Part shown: piece after piece, positions 34,446 through 42,495 of the stretch
How positions within the stretch are numbered: position 1 is the first letter of the stretch
Layout: the number at the start of each line of letters is the position of its first letter
Source of the DNA: an uncultured Holdemania sp.
GTDB taxonomy: Bacteria > Bacillota_I > Bacilli_A > Erysipelotrichales > Erysipelotrichaceae
Assembly: GCA_904395815.1 (NCBI GenBank)
Contig: CAJFOC010000008.1
Coordinates: 1 to 64,000 of the forward strand
Reading direction: 5' to 3'
DNA length: 64,000 bases
Notes under the pieces: generated by a model
What the model was told of the DNA's origin: nothing
The model's input: only the letters and a program-made list of their open reading frames with translations
The model's database searches: none
Position numbers and translations under genes: made by a program

Positions 34446-34908
34446 CGCTTTCCTCCGGTCTGGTTAACATCTGAAGTCCCATTTTTGTCAGCATCGTCAA
34501 ATGAATAAGATCCTCCACATCTTCTGCCAGCATTTTCCCTTCCGTCATCTTCTGAAATTCCTCTTGGCTCAGATAGGAATCCCGCAGCAGCTCCGTCAGA
34601 TCCGGATCGCATTGCTCCACATAACGTTTCAGATTCCGGCCTACCGTCATGGCGAGATGATTCTGTTCCGTCAGCACGCTCTGCCGCCGGTTCAGTCTGT
34701 CGCGGACATCGCGGATATCCTGCAAAAGCTTCCGGTATACGCCGGCATTCTTTCTGTCCGTCTGGCGTACCCACTTCATTTTTCTGTTCAGATAATCCGC
34801 CTTTGCAAGCAGATAGCGATCCAGCACTGCCAGCAGTTCGGGATCCTCCAGCTGCGCAAAAAGCCGGATTACCGCCAGATCTTCTCTTTTTTCCGCCCTG
34901 TTTCTCAT
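34426..34908 (-). CDS. Helical protein of unknown function, coupled to the small gene
   Basis: I do not recognise this 160-residue charged, helix-rich cytosolic protein ('DVRDRLNRRQSVLTEQNH', 'EDVEDLIHLTMLTKMGLQML'). No catalytic motif is visible. It overlaps the following 103-residue gene by 20 nt. The two may form one complex: both have a similar helical make-up and the same acidic 'RRPEES/DEVE' type ends. That pairing is inference only. Confidence 0.7.
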   Translation of the reverse strand: MRNRAEKREDLAVIRLFAQLEDPELLAVLDRYLLAKADYLNRKMKWVRQTDRKNAGVYRKLLQDIRDVRDRLNRRQSVLTEQNHLAMTVGRNLKRYVEQCDPDLTELLRDSYLSQEEFQKMTEGKMLAEDVEDLIHLTMLTKMGLQMLTRPEESDEVVTG

Positions 34909-35025
34909 TGATTCTGCTTCTTTCTTCTCCGATCTGCAGCCAAAACAGCCGCTGTCTGTTCAGCCCGCACCCCGGCCGGCATCCCCTGACATCATTCTCT
35001 TTCTGAGGGAAAAAACAAAAATGGA

Positions 35026-35061
35026 ACTTATAAATACGGTGTTTGTAAACACTCTATAAGT
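35026..35061. promoter_or_regulatory. Nested inverted repeat upstream of the small XRE gene
   Basis: An inner GTGTTT-GT-AAACAC (35039-35052) sits inside an outer ACTTATA (35026-35032) / TATAAGT (35055-35061) pair. It lies 62 bp before the XRE start and looks like an operator. Confidence 0.5.
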
Positions 35062-35123
35062 ATAACCTCCGGCATTGTAAAATACAATCGATTATCCGGC
35101 AAAGTAAAGGGGCAGGTGATGAG

Positions 35124-35348
35124 ATGATCGTATATGACCGGTTCTGGAAATTACTGAAAGAAAAGAACATCTCCCAGTATCATCTGCAGACCTATCATCA
35201 GATTGATCGCGGTCAGCTGCGCAGAATGAAAGAGAATTCCGTTTTGAAAACCACCACTCTGGATAAGCTCTGCAAGGCGCTGAACTGCCGTGTTGAAGAC
35301 ATCATGGAATACATTCCCGATTCGGAAGACCCCTGTTCCAGACGGTAA
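35124..35348 (+). CDS. Small XRE/Cro-type DNA-binding protein
   Basis: The 74 residues are a single HTH_26-like domain ('LLKEKNISQYHLQTYHQIDRGQLRRMKEN', 'TLDKLCKALNCRVEDIMEYIP'). Such small Cro-like proteins are common regulators of unknown targets. AGGTGATGAG precedes the ATG. The nested palindrome upstream is a candidate autoregulatory site. It is monocistronic, with a strong terminator after it. Confidence 0.88.
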   Translation: MIVYDRFWKLLKEKNISQYHLQTYHQIDRGQLRRMKENSVLKTTTLDKLCKALNCRVEDIMEYIPDSEDPCSRR

Positions 35349-35369
35349 CCGGTATGCCTATCTTATCAT

Positions 35370-35407
35370 AACTCATTTGAGTTTTCAACTCAAATGAGTT
35401 ATTTTTT
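35370..35407 (+). terminator. Strong intrinsic terminator
   Basis: Perfect 12-bp arms (35370-35381 with 35389-35400), 7-nt loop, then ATTTTTTG. Confidence 0.88.
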
Positions 35408-35542
35408 GTTCTTTTTTCCTTCCGACCACGGTTGCCAGCTTGATCGATTCCGCAAAAAGAAAAGCCCGCCGGTCATTTCCGCAGCAAGCGAAAAGAATCT
35501 CGCACAACAAGCTGCCGAAAAACTGAACCCGCTCAGGGCTTT

Positions 35543-36082
35543 TCACTGTTTTCTTGTCTGTTTCTCAAAAATCATCTCGCAAGCGCCGCCTGTCCGGCTC
35601 ACACGGACAAGCTTCAGCGGCAGCCTCCGGCCGCGCTCAAACAGGCGAATTCCGTTACCTAACAATACAGGAATCACGGTGATGTGAAAACGATCGATCT
35701 GTTCTGCTTCCAACAGTCTTCCGATGATCGACGCCCCTCCGCAAATCCAGATCTGCCCTCCCGCAACAGAGCGCAGCGCTCTGACCAGCTCCACCGGATC
35801 CCGATCGGTAAAGCGCACCGATTCAGAGGAAGGCAGAGGATGATGCGTGATCACATACGTCGTGAAATCCTCGTACACCCACTGCTGCGGCGACAGTTCC
35901 GTCACTATCTGATGCCAGGTTTTTCTGCCCATGATGACCGTATCAACGCTCGCAGCGAACTCATCCCATCCCGCCGCATTTTCAGCGCTGTCCTGCTGCG
36001 CCTGCAGCCAGTCAATCCGCCCCTGATCATCGGCAATGAAGCCATCCAGGCTCATCGCGATGTACAGGACTGTCTTTCTCAT
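35543..36082 (-). CDS. RibD C-terminal/dihydrofolate-reductase-like protein (YyaP type)
   Basis: The 179 residues show 'YIAMSLDGFIADDQGRIDWL', 'VIMGRKTWHQI' and 'QIWICGGASIIGRLL', the RibD_C/DHFR fold. The family is not shown to make folate or riboflavin; members are NADPH-dependent reductases with unclear substrates and are often acquired. Its start overlaps the Nudix stop by 4 nt. It is the last gene of the leftward nadK-sulfatase-Nudix set. Confidence 0.88.
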   Translation of the reverse strand: MRKTVLYIAMSLDGFIADDQGRIDWLQAQQDSAENAAGWDEFAASVDTVIMGRKTWHQIVTELSPQQWVYEDFTTYVITHHPLPSSESVRFTDRDPVELVRALRSVAGGQIWICGGASIIGRLLEAEQIDRFHITVIPVLLGNGIRLFERGRRLPLKLVRVSRTGGACEMIFEKQTRKQ

Positions 36083-36657
36083 TGATCCTCACTCCTCCAG
36101 CGGCGGGCCGTAGCGATCAGTTTCCGATATACTGGCAGCATATCCGCTTCGCTGATCTGCCAGGGCAGATCGCTGACCGCAATCCAGGATACCGCCGTAT
36201 TTTCATCTTCTTTTACCGCCAGCGTCTGATCCATCGGAGCAGTAAACAGCCACGTCGCGTTCAGATGCAGATGCTCGCTCACCAGCTGTCCGCGCCGGAC
36301 ATGCGCCGGCACCGGCAGCACATCCAGCGCCGCAATCGCTTTGCGCATCGGCGTCAGTCGACGAATTCCGCTTTCCTCACACGCTTCTCTGCGCGCCACC
36401 GCCATCAGATCCTCCTGCCCGTCGGCATGCCCGCCCAGCCAGGCATAGGAACGGTAAATGCGATGCCAGGCCATCAGCACATAGTTCAGCGTTTCATCCA
36501 TGACAAAGGCACTGGCAGTCACATGCGCCGCCTCGCTCGAGCGGCACAGCACATCCGGCCGCTCCATCCATTTCAGAAAGAGCGCCTTATCCCGTTTTTC
36601 CTGCTCGCTGGCTGGAACATAAGTTCGAATCAGATCACGCCAGGTCGGCTTCGGCAT
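36079..36657 (-). CDS. Nudix hydrolase
   Basis: The 192-residue protein carries the Nudix box GHADGQED-x5-RREACEESGI, matching Gx5Ex7REUxEExGU. The N-terminal 'AAHVTASAFVMDETLNYVLMAWHRI' and C-terminal helices fit pyrophosphohydrolases of the NTP/sugar-nucleotide class. The substrate is unknown. It overlaps the sulfatase by 23 nt and the RibD-like gene by 4 nt, a tight operon. Confidence 0.93.
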   Translation of the reverse strand: MPKPTWRDLIRTYVPASEQEKRDKALFLKWMERPDVLCRSSEAAHVTASAFVMDETLNYVLMAWHRIYRSYAWLGGHADGQEDLMAVARREACEESGIRRLTPMRKAIAALDVLPVPAHVRRGQLVSEHLHLNATWLFTAPMDQTLAVKEDENTAVSWIAVSDLPWQISEADMLPVYRKLIATARRWRSEDQ

Positions 36658-38047
36658 CAGGATTCTCCGTCGGATACCAGGCGTCCACCTCCTTCAGCCA
36701 TTGCTGAAGCAATTGATGGAACTGCTGAACCTGCTGCGGATAATCCGCGGAAAGATCCTGTTTTTCCGACGGATCCTGCTGCAGATCATACAGATGCGCG
36801 CTGTGATCCTCATAGAATTCAATATATTTCCATTTTCCATAGCGCAGGGCCGATCCCGGCGTTCCGCCCTGATTGCCATAATGCGGATAATGCCAGAAAA
36901 TCGGTCCGCGGTCAAAGTCGGTTTCCGGATTCAGCCAGACCGGCGCCAGGCTGACGCCGTCGCAATGCTGCTGCGGCCGCAGCGGAAGTCCGCACAATTC
37001 CAGCAGTGTCGGATAGAAATCCGGGCTGGTCATCAGGGCATGACTGAGCGAATTCGGCTGAATGCTGCCTGGCCAACGTACAAACAGTGGCTCCCGGATC
37101 GCGCCTTCGTACATCCAGCCCTTGCCTTCGGACAGCGGGAAGTTGCAGGTCGGTGAATGCTCGGCCGTTGCCAAACCGCCGTTATCCGAGGTGAAAATCA
37201 CAATCGTCTGTTCATCCAGCTGTTCCTCTTTCAATACGCGCATCAGCTCGCCGACGCTGTCATCCAGCGCCTTGATCATTGCGGCATAAACCGGATCCGA
37301 CTGCACAATGCGGCGGGTAACCCGTTTGTCTTTTTTCTGCATGATCGGAAACGTTTCGCCCTCGACAAACGGATTGATTTTATCCAGCCCCATCCGCTTC
37401 GCTTTCTCTTCAAAATAAGCGATATCCTGCGGTTTGGCCTGCAGCGGCGTATGCACCGCATAATGCCACAGATTCAGAAAAAACGGACGCTGACGGTCAC
37501 GCTGACGAATCAGTCGGCAGGCTTCCTGACCGATCCGGTTGGTCAGATATTCTCCTTGCGGGCCATCCGTCAGATTTTCCATCTGATACGGACTGAAATA
37601 CCCTTTTTTCGGGTGACCCCACCAGCAGCCGCCGATGTTGACGTCAAAACCATGGTGCTGCGGATAGGTTTTTTCCTTGCCCAGATGCCACTTGCCGACA
37701 TGCCAGGTCTGATAGCCGCCCTCTTTGAACGCCTGCGCCAGCGACACCTCGCTCAGCGGCAGTTCTTTGATGTATGGCGCGTCGATCAGCTTGCCCCGGC
37801 ACGGATGATATCCATCATGATCAATCCAGTCGGTCACCTTCAGTCTGGCCGGATATTTGCCGCTGAGAATGCTGGCGCGGCTTGGCGAACAAACCGGGCA
37901 GGCCGCATAAGCGTTATCCATCGCCAGTCCCTCGCTGCGCAGCTGATCGATATTCGGCGTTTCATAGAACTCGCTGCCCTGACAGCTCAGATCCATCCAT
38001 CCCATATCATCAATCAGCATCAGAATCACATTCGGTTTCATCGTCAT
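36635..38047 (-). CDS. Sulfatase (Cys-type, formylglycine dependent)
   Basis: The 470-residue alkaline-phosphatase-superfamily sulfatase has the C53-S-P-S-R57 formylglycine signature ('ACPVCSPSRASILSGKYP'), metal-site 'LIDDMGW' near the N terminus and 'VIFTSDNGG'. Sulfatases release sulfate from host glycans; a Cys-type enzyme needs an anaerobic sulfatase-maturing radical SAM enzyme, absent from this window. It lacks a signal peptide, so it would act in the cytosol on imported sulfated sugars. ATG at 38047 or two codons later; GGAGG supports the first. It follows nadK by 18 bp. Confidence 0.93.
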   Translation of the reverse strand: MTMKPNVILMLIDDMGWMDLSCQGSEFYETPNIDQLRSEGLAMDNAYAACPVCSPSRASILSGKYPARLKVTDWIDHDGYHPCRGKLIDAPYIKELPLSEVSLAQAFKEGGYQTWHVGKWHLGKEKTYPQHHGFDVNIGGCWWGHPKKGYFSPYQMENLTDGPQGEYLTNRIGQEACRLIRQRDRQRPFFLNLWHYAVHTPLQAKPQDIAYFEEKAKRMGLDKINPFVEGETFPIMQKKDKRVTRRIVQSDPVYAAMIKALDDSVGELMRVLKEEQLDEQTIVIFTSDNGGLATAEHSPTCNFPLSEGKGWMYEGAIREPLFVRWPGSIQPNSLSHALMTSPDFYPTLLELCGLPLRPQQHCDGVSLAPVWLNPETDFDRGPIFWHYPHYGNQGGTPGSALRYGKWKYIEFYEDHSAHLYDLQQDPSEKQDLSADYPQQVQQFHQLLQQWLKEVDAWYPTENPDAEADLA

Positions 38048-38065
38048 TTTCCTTGTTCCTCCCTG

Positions 38066-38845
38066 TCAAAATAGAATCTTCAGTCGGTGCAGATAATCAA
38101 TCTGCCGGTAGTGGGCAATGCGAAGGCATTGCCGGCTTTGCCGGATCCGGATTTCCTTTTCCTGATCCAGGTGGAAATACAGATGGTCGTAGCACAGCAT
38201 GGCCCCCTCAAAACTCGCCGAGCTCAGACGAATCCGGCTTTCCGGATTCAGAATCAGCGACGATCCCAGCGACCGGTAAGCGCGGTGATGAATTCCGGTG
38301 ATCTCGCTCAGCTGCAATAACGGCAAGCCCCTTTCCACCACTGCGCCGCCCAGCGAACGGTTATAGGCGGTGGAGCCCAGCTGCGTGCACAGGCAGATGC
38401 CGGTTCCGCGAAAGGTTTCAAACGTTATCCCGTTGATCTCAATGTCGATCAGCTGGGTTTTGATCACATTCTCCACCCGCACCTCGTTGACCGCAAACAA
38501 CGGCGGCCGCGAACTGCCCGGCAGCTCGATCTCTAACAGCCGCGCCTGCTCCACCTGCGGCGTCCGGCCTGTCACATCCGCCACGCACTGATCGATTTCA
38601 TCCCGTCCGTAATCGCAGAAAAAGCCCAGCGTACCGGTATGAATCCCAAGAAACTCCGTTGTTTCCAGGCGTGAAAGGTAGTGATGCACCGCGAACAGAA
38701 ACGTCCCGTCGCCGCCGATCGCAAACACCGTCTGAGGCTGTTGTTCGTCTTCCATCCACCCGGCGCCGCTCAGGTTTTCACGCAGCTGCCGTTTCAGCTG
38801 AAAGGATTGTTCATCCCTGCGGCAGATGACCGCAAATCGTCGCAT
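38066..38845 (-). CDS. nadK: NAD kinase
   Basis: NadK makes NADP from NAD. The 259 residues have 'FAIGGDGTFLFAVHHYL' (the GGDGT motif), 'GIHTGTLGFF' and 'GTGICLCTQLGSTAYNRSLGG'. The start at 38845 follows GGGGAAGGTGAGG; upstream in-frame codons lie inside the divergent promoter region. Divergent nadK and CYTH genes 94 bp apart recall the yjbK-yjbN neighbourhood of Bacillus. The link to the downstream sulfatase is probably only transcriptional. Confidence 0.95.
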   Translation of the reverse strand: MRRFAVICRRDEQSFQLKRQLRENLSGAGWMEDEQQPQTVFAIGGDGTFLFAVHHYLSRLETTEFLGIHTGTLGFFCDYGRDEIDQCVADVTGRTPQVEQARLLEIELPGSSRPPLFAVNEVRVENVIKTQLIDIEINGITFETFRGTGICLCTQLGSTAYNRSLGGAVVERGLPLLQLSEITGIHHRAYRSLGSSLILNPESRIRLSSASFEGAMLCYDHLYFHLDQEKEIRIRQSRQCLRIAHYRQIDYLHRLKILF

Positions 38846-38939
38846 GGCCTCACCTTCCCCTTGTTCATCGTTTCTCTTCCGGCCGTCTTTTCTTTTTTGC
38901 GTTCTCATTATATCATACTTAACTGAGGTGATCTTCCCC

Positions 38940-39491
38940 ATGCAGCAAAATCTGGAAATCGAATTCAAGATGCTGGTCAGCCGCGATCAGTTTGAAACGC
39001 TGAAACAGCGTTGTCAGCCTCTGCAGCTGACCGTTCAGACCAACGTCTATTATGACTGTATCCCCAGCGCCGCCCGCCGCCGCATTGCGATGCGGATTCG
39101 GGATGTGGAGGGCCGGCATTGGTTTACCTGCAAGGTGCCATCCGACAACGGCGTGATGGAATATGAGCTGCCGTTACAGGAAAACAGCGCCCAGGCATTG
39201 CGGATTCCCCCTGTCCAATCGCTGTTTGATCAGCTGGGACTGACCTTGCCAGTGCATGAAACAGGAAGGATGACGACCTGGCGTTATCATCGTCGGTATC
39301 CTCTTGGCGAGCTTTGTCTTGATTACAGTCTGATCAACGGGCATGACGACTATGAAATCGAATTTGAAGTCAGCGGCGATCCCCAGCAGGGCAAGGCGTT
39401 CTTTATGGCGCTGCTGCGGCAGGCGGGTATCTTCTATCAGGAAAACCGGCGTTCCAAATATGCCCGCTGTGTTCTGGAAAGAACAGAATAA
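38940..39491 (+). CDS. CYTH domain protein
   Basis: The 183 residues begin 'MQQNLEIEFKML' with the ExExK signature of CYTH phosphohydrolases and show the family's strand pattern ('ARRRIAMRIRDVEGRHWFTCKVP', 'LGELCLDYSLINGHDDYEIEFEV'). Members act on triphosphate tails (inorganic triphosphate, thiamine triphosphate) in the cytosol. GAGGTGAT sets the ATG at 38940. A HAD gene follows 50 bp downstream in the same direction. Confidence 0.93.
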   Translation: MQQNLEIEFKMLVSRDQFETLKQRCQPLQLTVQTNVYYDCIPSAARRRIAMRIRDVEGRHWFTCKVPSDNGVMEYELPLQENSAQALRIPPVQSLFDQLGLTLPVHETGRMTTWRYHRRYPLGELCLDYSLINGHDDYEIEFEVSGDPQQGKAFFMALLRQAGIFYQENRRSKYARCVLERTE

Positions 39492-39541
39492 TCAGCCTGT
39501 TTCCAACTTTTCCTGTTATAATGAGGACGAGGTGATTGTCG

Positions 39542-40402
39542 TTGATAAAAATGCTGTTCAGTGACCTTGATGGGACACTGCTGTACATTCCGCCCCGCCT
39601 GACCAGCGGCGTCAGTCCCGAAAACAAGGCGGCCATCCGTCGCCTGCAGCAGCATCATGTCCGTTTCGCCATCGCCACCGGCCGGTCCGTGGATTTTCTT
39701 TCCCGCACCTTTGATCCGGAACTCGTACTCGATACCGTAGGCATGTGCGGCGCTTCAATCCGGCTGGATGGTGAAATGATCTACCAGACAGACTTTGATC
39801 CGGACGAAATCGAATCCCTGCTGGAGGTCTTTTCCGATGACCGCTATGAACGGCGTTTTCTGGCCGTGACCCCGGATAACGACTATGTGTTTGAGGACCC
39901 CCAAAGCGAAGCGGCGCAGGAATTCCGCCTGAACAGAAGCGGCTACATCCAGGATTACAGAAGCATTCTGGATCTGTCTCTGGCCGAATATATCCAAAAC
40001 CCGGCCAATCCGCACATCAACTCCTGTTTCTGTCATTTCGATGTCGAAGAAGGGGTTGATTATTATAAGGACATGCTGAAACGACGTTTCTTCAACCGGT
40101 ATCAGATTGTGCAGACCAGCCCGTACTCCATTGTGATCATGAAAGATGGCGCCAACAAAGGCACCGGCATTGCCAAAATCGCCGGACTGCTTGGAATCCA
40201 GCTGGAAGAGATTGCGGTGATCGGCGATTCGGAAAACGATTTTGAAATGTTCGCGATGATTCCCAACAGCTTCTGCATGGATCATGCCCGTCCTGACATT
40301 CAGGCCAAAGCGAAGCATATCGTCCATTCCGTCGCCGAGTGCATCGATTTCATTCTGCAGGAGAATGCCCGCCAGCGGCTGGAAGAGCTGAACCTGCTGT
40401 AA
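39542..40402 (+). CDS. HAD-IIB (Cof-type) phosphatase
   Basis: This is the second Cof-type HAD of the window: 'MLFSDLDGTLLYIPPRLTSG' at the N terminus, 'FAIATGRSVDF', 'KDGANKGTGIAKI' and 'VIGDSENDFEMFAMIPNSFCMDHA'. I choose the TTG at 39542, 7 nt after AGGTG; a TTG two codons earlier is too close to the site and the ATG at 39551 too far. Substrate unknown. It probably shares a transcript with the CYTH gene. Confidence 0.92.
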   Translation: MIKMLFSDLDGTLLYIPPRLTSGVSPENKAAIRRLQQHHVRFAIATGRSVDFLSRTFDPELVLDTVGMCGASIRLDGEMIYQTDFDPDEIESLLEVFSDDRYERRFLAVTPDNDYVFEDPQSEAAQEFRLNRSGYIQDYRSILDLSLAEYIQNPANPHINSCFCHFDVEEGVDYYKDMLKRRFFNRYQIVQTSPYSIVIMKDGANKGTGIAKIAGLLGIQLEEIAVIGDSENDFEMFAMIPNSFCMDHARPDIQAKAKHIVHSVAECIDFILQENARQRLEELNLL

Positions 40403-40409
40403 AAAGGCA

Positions 40410-40454
40410 AAGAACCTCTTTTGTCCGATGACCGGAGAAAAGAGGTTCTTTTTT
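40410..40454. terminator. Bidirectional terminator between HAD and mscL
   Basis: 13-bp arms (40410-40422 with 40438-40450), 15-nt loop, and T tracts on both strands. It lies about 100 bp from the mscL stop, but close to the HAD stop. Confidence 0.85.
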
Positions 40455-40552
40455 ATGCCGCAAAAGATCGATCGTTCCGGGGCAGTACAAGTTCCTGCCT
40501 TCCTGCCGGAACTGTCCGGCCCCCTTCTGTTTCCAAATCCACGCCCGATGCG

Positions 40553-40987
40553 TCATGCCTCCAGTTGCGAGGTGCAATGCGGACAGCGGGTCGCCTCCAG
40601 CGCGATCGCCGAGCGGCAATACGGGCAGATTTTGGTCGCTGCCGGGGCCGCCGGCTTGTTTTTGGTACGCAGTTTGTTCATCCAGCGAATGATCAGAAAG
40701 ATCACAAACGCAGTCAGCAGAAAATTGATCAGTCCTGTCAGAAAGCTGCCCCAGGCAATCGTCGAGGTGTGCTGCTGCGCTTCGGCCAGCGTCTGGTAGT
40801 GATTCCCATCCAGCGCGATGAACATGTTGGTAAAATCGAGCCGGCCGGTAAACAGCGAAATGACCGGCATGACGATATCATTGACCAGCGAATTCACCAG
40901 CGCGTTGAATCCGCCGCCGATGATCACGCCGACGGCCAGATCGATCATGTTGCCCCGCAGGGCAAATTGTTTGAATTCCTTCAGCAT
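40553..40987 (-). CDS. mscL: Large-conductance mechanosensitive channel with C-terminal zinc ribbon
   Basis: MscL opens under membrane tension to release osmolytes. The 144 residues have the N-terminal helix 'MLKEFKQFALRGNMIDLAVGV', TM1 ('VIIGGGFNALVNSLVNDIVMP') and TM2 ('FLTGLINFLLTAFVIFLIIRWM'). In place of the usual C-terminal helical bundle end there is a CxxC-x10-CxxC unit (C121, C124, C135, C138), a zinc ribbon found in some Firmicute MscL proteins. It might sense metal or redox state, but no role is established. It converges on the HAD gene. Confidence 0.95.
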   Translation of the reverse strand: MLKEFKQFALRGNMIDLAVGVIIGGGFNALVNSLVNDIVMPVISLFTGRLDFTNMFIALDGNHYQTLAEAQQHTSTIAWGSFLTGLINFLLTAFVIFLIIRWMNKLRTKNKPAAPAATKICPYCRSAIALEATRCPHCTSQLEA

Positions 40988-41102
40988 GGTTTTCCCTCTT
41001 TTCTGTTGTTCCTATTGTACAGAACAATCCTGATTCCGGCAATAATCCGTTCCTGCCATCCTTGTACCGGCCGATACGCGAGCCCATCTCATATTCCAAA
41101 AG

Positions 41103-41146
41103 CGGTGTCAGCCCTGGTTTGATCTGCCATGGTGGACACCGTTCTT
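41103..41146. terminator. Hairpin downstream of the aldo/keto reductase gene
   Basis: CGGTGTC (41103-41109) pairs with GACACCG (41135-41141). The plus exit has TTCTTTTTT, the minus exit CTTTTGG. It lies about 30 bp after the aldo/keto reductase stop. Confidence 0.55.
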
Positions 41147-41169
41147 TTTTCTTTGATCCCGTTTGCGTT

Positions 41170-42264
41170 TTATTCGCCGAAAGTCTCTGCGATCTGACGC
41201 ATGCGCCGCATCTGAGCGACATGGAACGGACAGCGCCGGTCACAGTGGCCGCATTGCAGACAATCAGACGCCTTTTTCGTCAGATGATGGTAATGATCTT
41301 TGGCCAGCGGGTCGCCTGCCTGACTCAGATCATAATACTTGTTGATCAGACCGATGTCCAGTCCGGCCGGACAGGGCTGGCAGTGATGGCAGTAAACGCA
41401 GACGCCCAGGGCCTGGCGGGCGGTCAGGCTGGCCAGAACGGAATAATCCGTTTCCTCATCCGATGCCTGCAGATATCCCAGTATCTGACGCAGATCTTCG
41501 CGGTCTCTTACCCCGGGTAAAACCGTCAGCACTCCTGGCCGGTCCAGCGCATAACGCAGACATTGCCAGCGGGTGAGCGCCTGAGCGAAGGGGGAGGTCT
41601 TCTCATTCAGCAACTGACCGCCGCAGAACGCTTTCATCACAGAAATGCCCACGCCCTCCGCCTCACAACGGCGATACAGTGCCGCCCGCTCCTCAACATT
41701 GCCGATGGCGTAATCACCGTGCTGATAATCATAAGCCGGATTGATGCTGAACATCAGGATGTCGATCAGCTTGCGGTCCAGCAGCTGATGGGCAATCGAA
41801 GGCGTGTGCGTGGACAGTCCGAGATGGCGGATCACGCCCTGCTTCTTCAGTTGGCACATCCAGTCGATCACACCGTTGTTCAGCGCCATCTGCAGGTCGT
41901 CGTCTTCATCCACGCAGTGAATCATCGCGAAATCAATGTAATCGGTTTTCAGCTGCTGCAATTGCCATGTTACTGAATCCCGGATCGCTGCGAGATCCTG
42001 AGTCCAGCCGTACTGACCGCTGCGGTAATCGGCGCCGAAATGAACCTGCAGATAGACCTGATGCCGGCAATCGGCCAGCGCTTCTCCATAAATACCAAAA
42101 GCAGCCGCATCGCCGGCAGCCAGATCAAAAAAGTTGACGCCGGCCTGCAGCGCCATGCGCACTGTAGCTACCGCTTCCTGCTGACCGGCGGCAGCCAGCG
42201 AACTGCTGCCCAGACCGATGATGCTGATGGATTCGTTGCCATGGGGCAATGTCCGATATTTCAT
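41170..42264 (-). CDS. Aldo/keto reductase with two C-terminal [4Fe-4S] ferredoxin-type clusters
   Basis: The 364 residues comprise a TIM-barrel aldo/keto reductase (about 1-270: 'IGLGSSSLAAAG', 'GVNFFDLAAGDAAAFG', 'DYIDFAMIHCVD', 'RHLGLSTHTPSIAHQLL') and a ferredoxin-like tail with 'CVYCHHCQPCP' and 'CLQCGHCDRRCPF'. This fusion is common in anaerobes, where electrons may pass via Fe-S clusters. The Tyr of the AKR tetrad is not obvious from the linear sequence. The start at 42264 follows GGGAG by 9 nt. Promoter at 42370-42399. Confidence 0.93.
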   Translation of the reverse strand: MKYRTLPHGNESISIIGLGSSSLAAAGQQEAVATVRMALQAGVNFFDLAAGDAAAFGIYGEALADCRHQVYLQVHFGADYRSGQYGWTQDLAAIRDSVTWQLQQLKTDYIDFAMIHCVDEDDDLQMALNNGVIDWMCQLKKQGVIRHLGLSTHTPSIAHQLLDRKLIDILMFSINPAYDYQHGDYAIGNVEERAALYRRCEAEGVGISVMKAFCGGQLLNEKTSPFAQALTRWQCLRYALDRPGVLTVLPGVRDREDLRQILGYLQASDEETDYSVLASLTARQALGVCVYCHHCQPCPAGLDIGLINKYYDLSQAGDPLAKDHYHHLTKKASDCLQCGHCDRRCPFHVAQMRRMRQIAETFGE

Positions 42265-42369
42265 TTTCATTCTCTCCCTTTTCTCAGTGTTTTGACAGGT
42301 TCCTCGTTTCAGGATCGAGCAACCGGCCATCCCTCGCGTTTTCTCTCGGATGTTTCTTTTTTCGGATTC

Positions 42370-42399
42370 AGTATATCCCCTTTAAAGAGAAACAGCCAA
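42370..42399 (-). promoter_or_regulatory. Promoter of the aldo/keto reductase gene
   Basis: Minus-strand TTGGCT (42394-42399) and TATACT (42370-42375) with an 18-bp spacer, 106 bp before the ATG. Confidence 0.65.
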
Positions 42400-42446
42400 T
42401 ACCTTTGCTCTATTGCGATTCATAGCTGAAAAAAATGAAAAACAGA

Positions 42447-42483
42447 AAAAACGTGCCGGAAGCGAATCCTGCTTTCCAGCACG
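42447..42483 (-). terminator. Intrinsic terminator after ftsH
   Basis: About 12-bp arms with one mismatch (42452-42463 with 42471-42483) and a T6 tract on the minus strand. Confidence 0.8.
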
Positions 42484-42495
42484 GCATCAGAGTGT

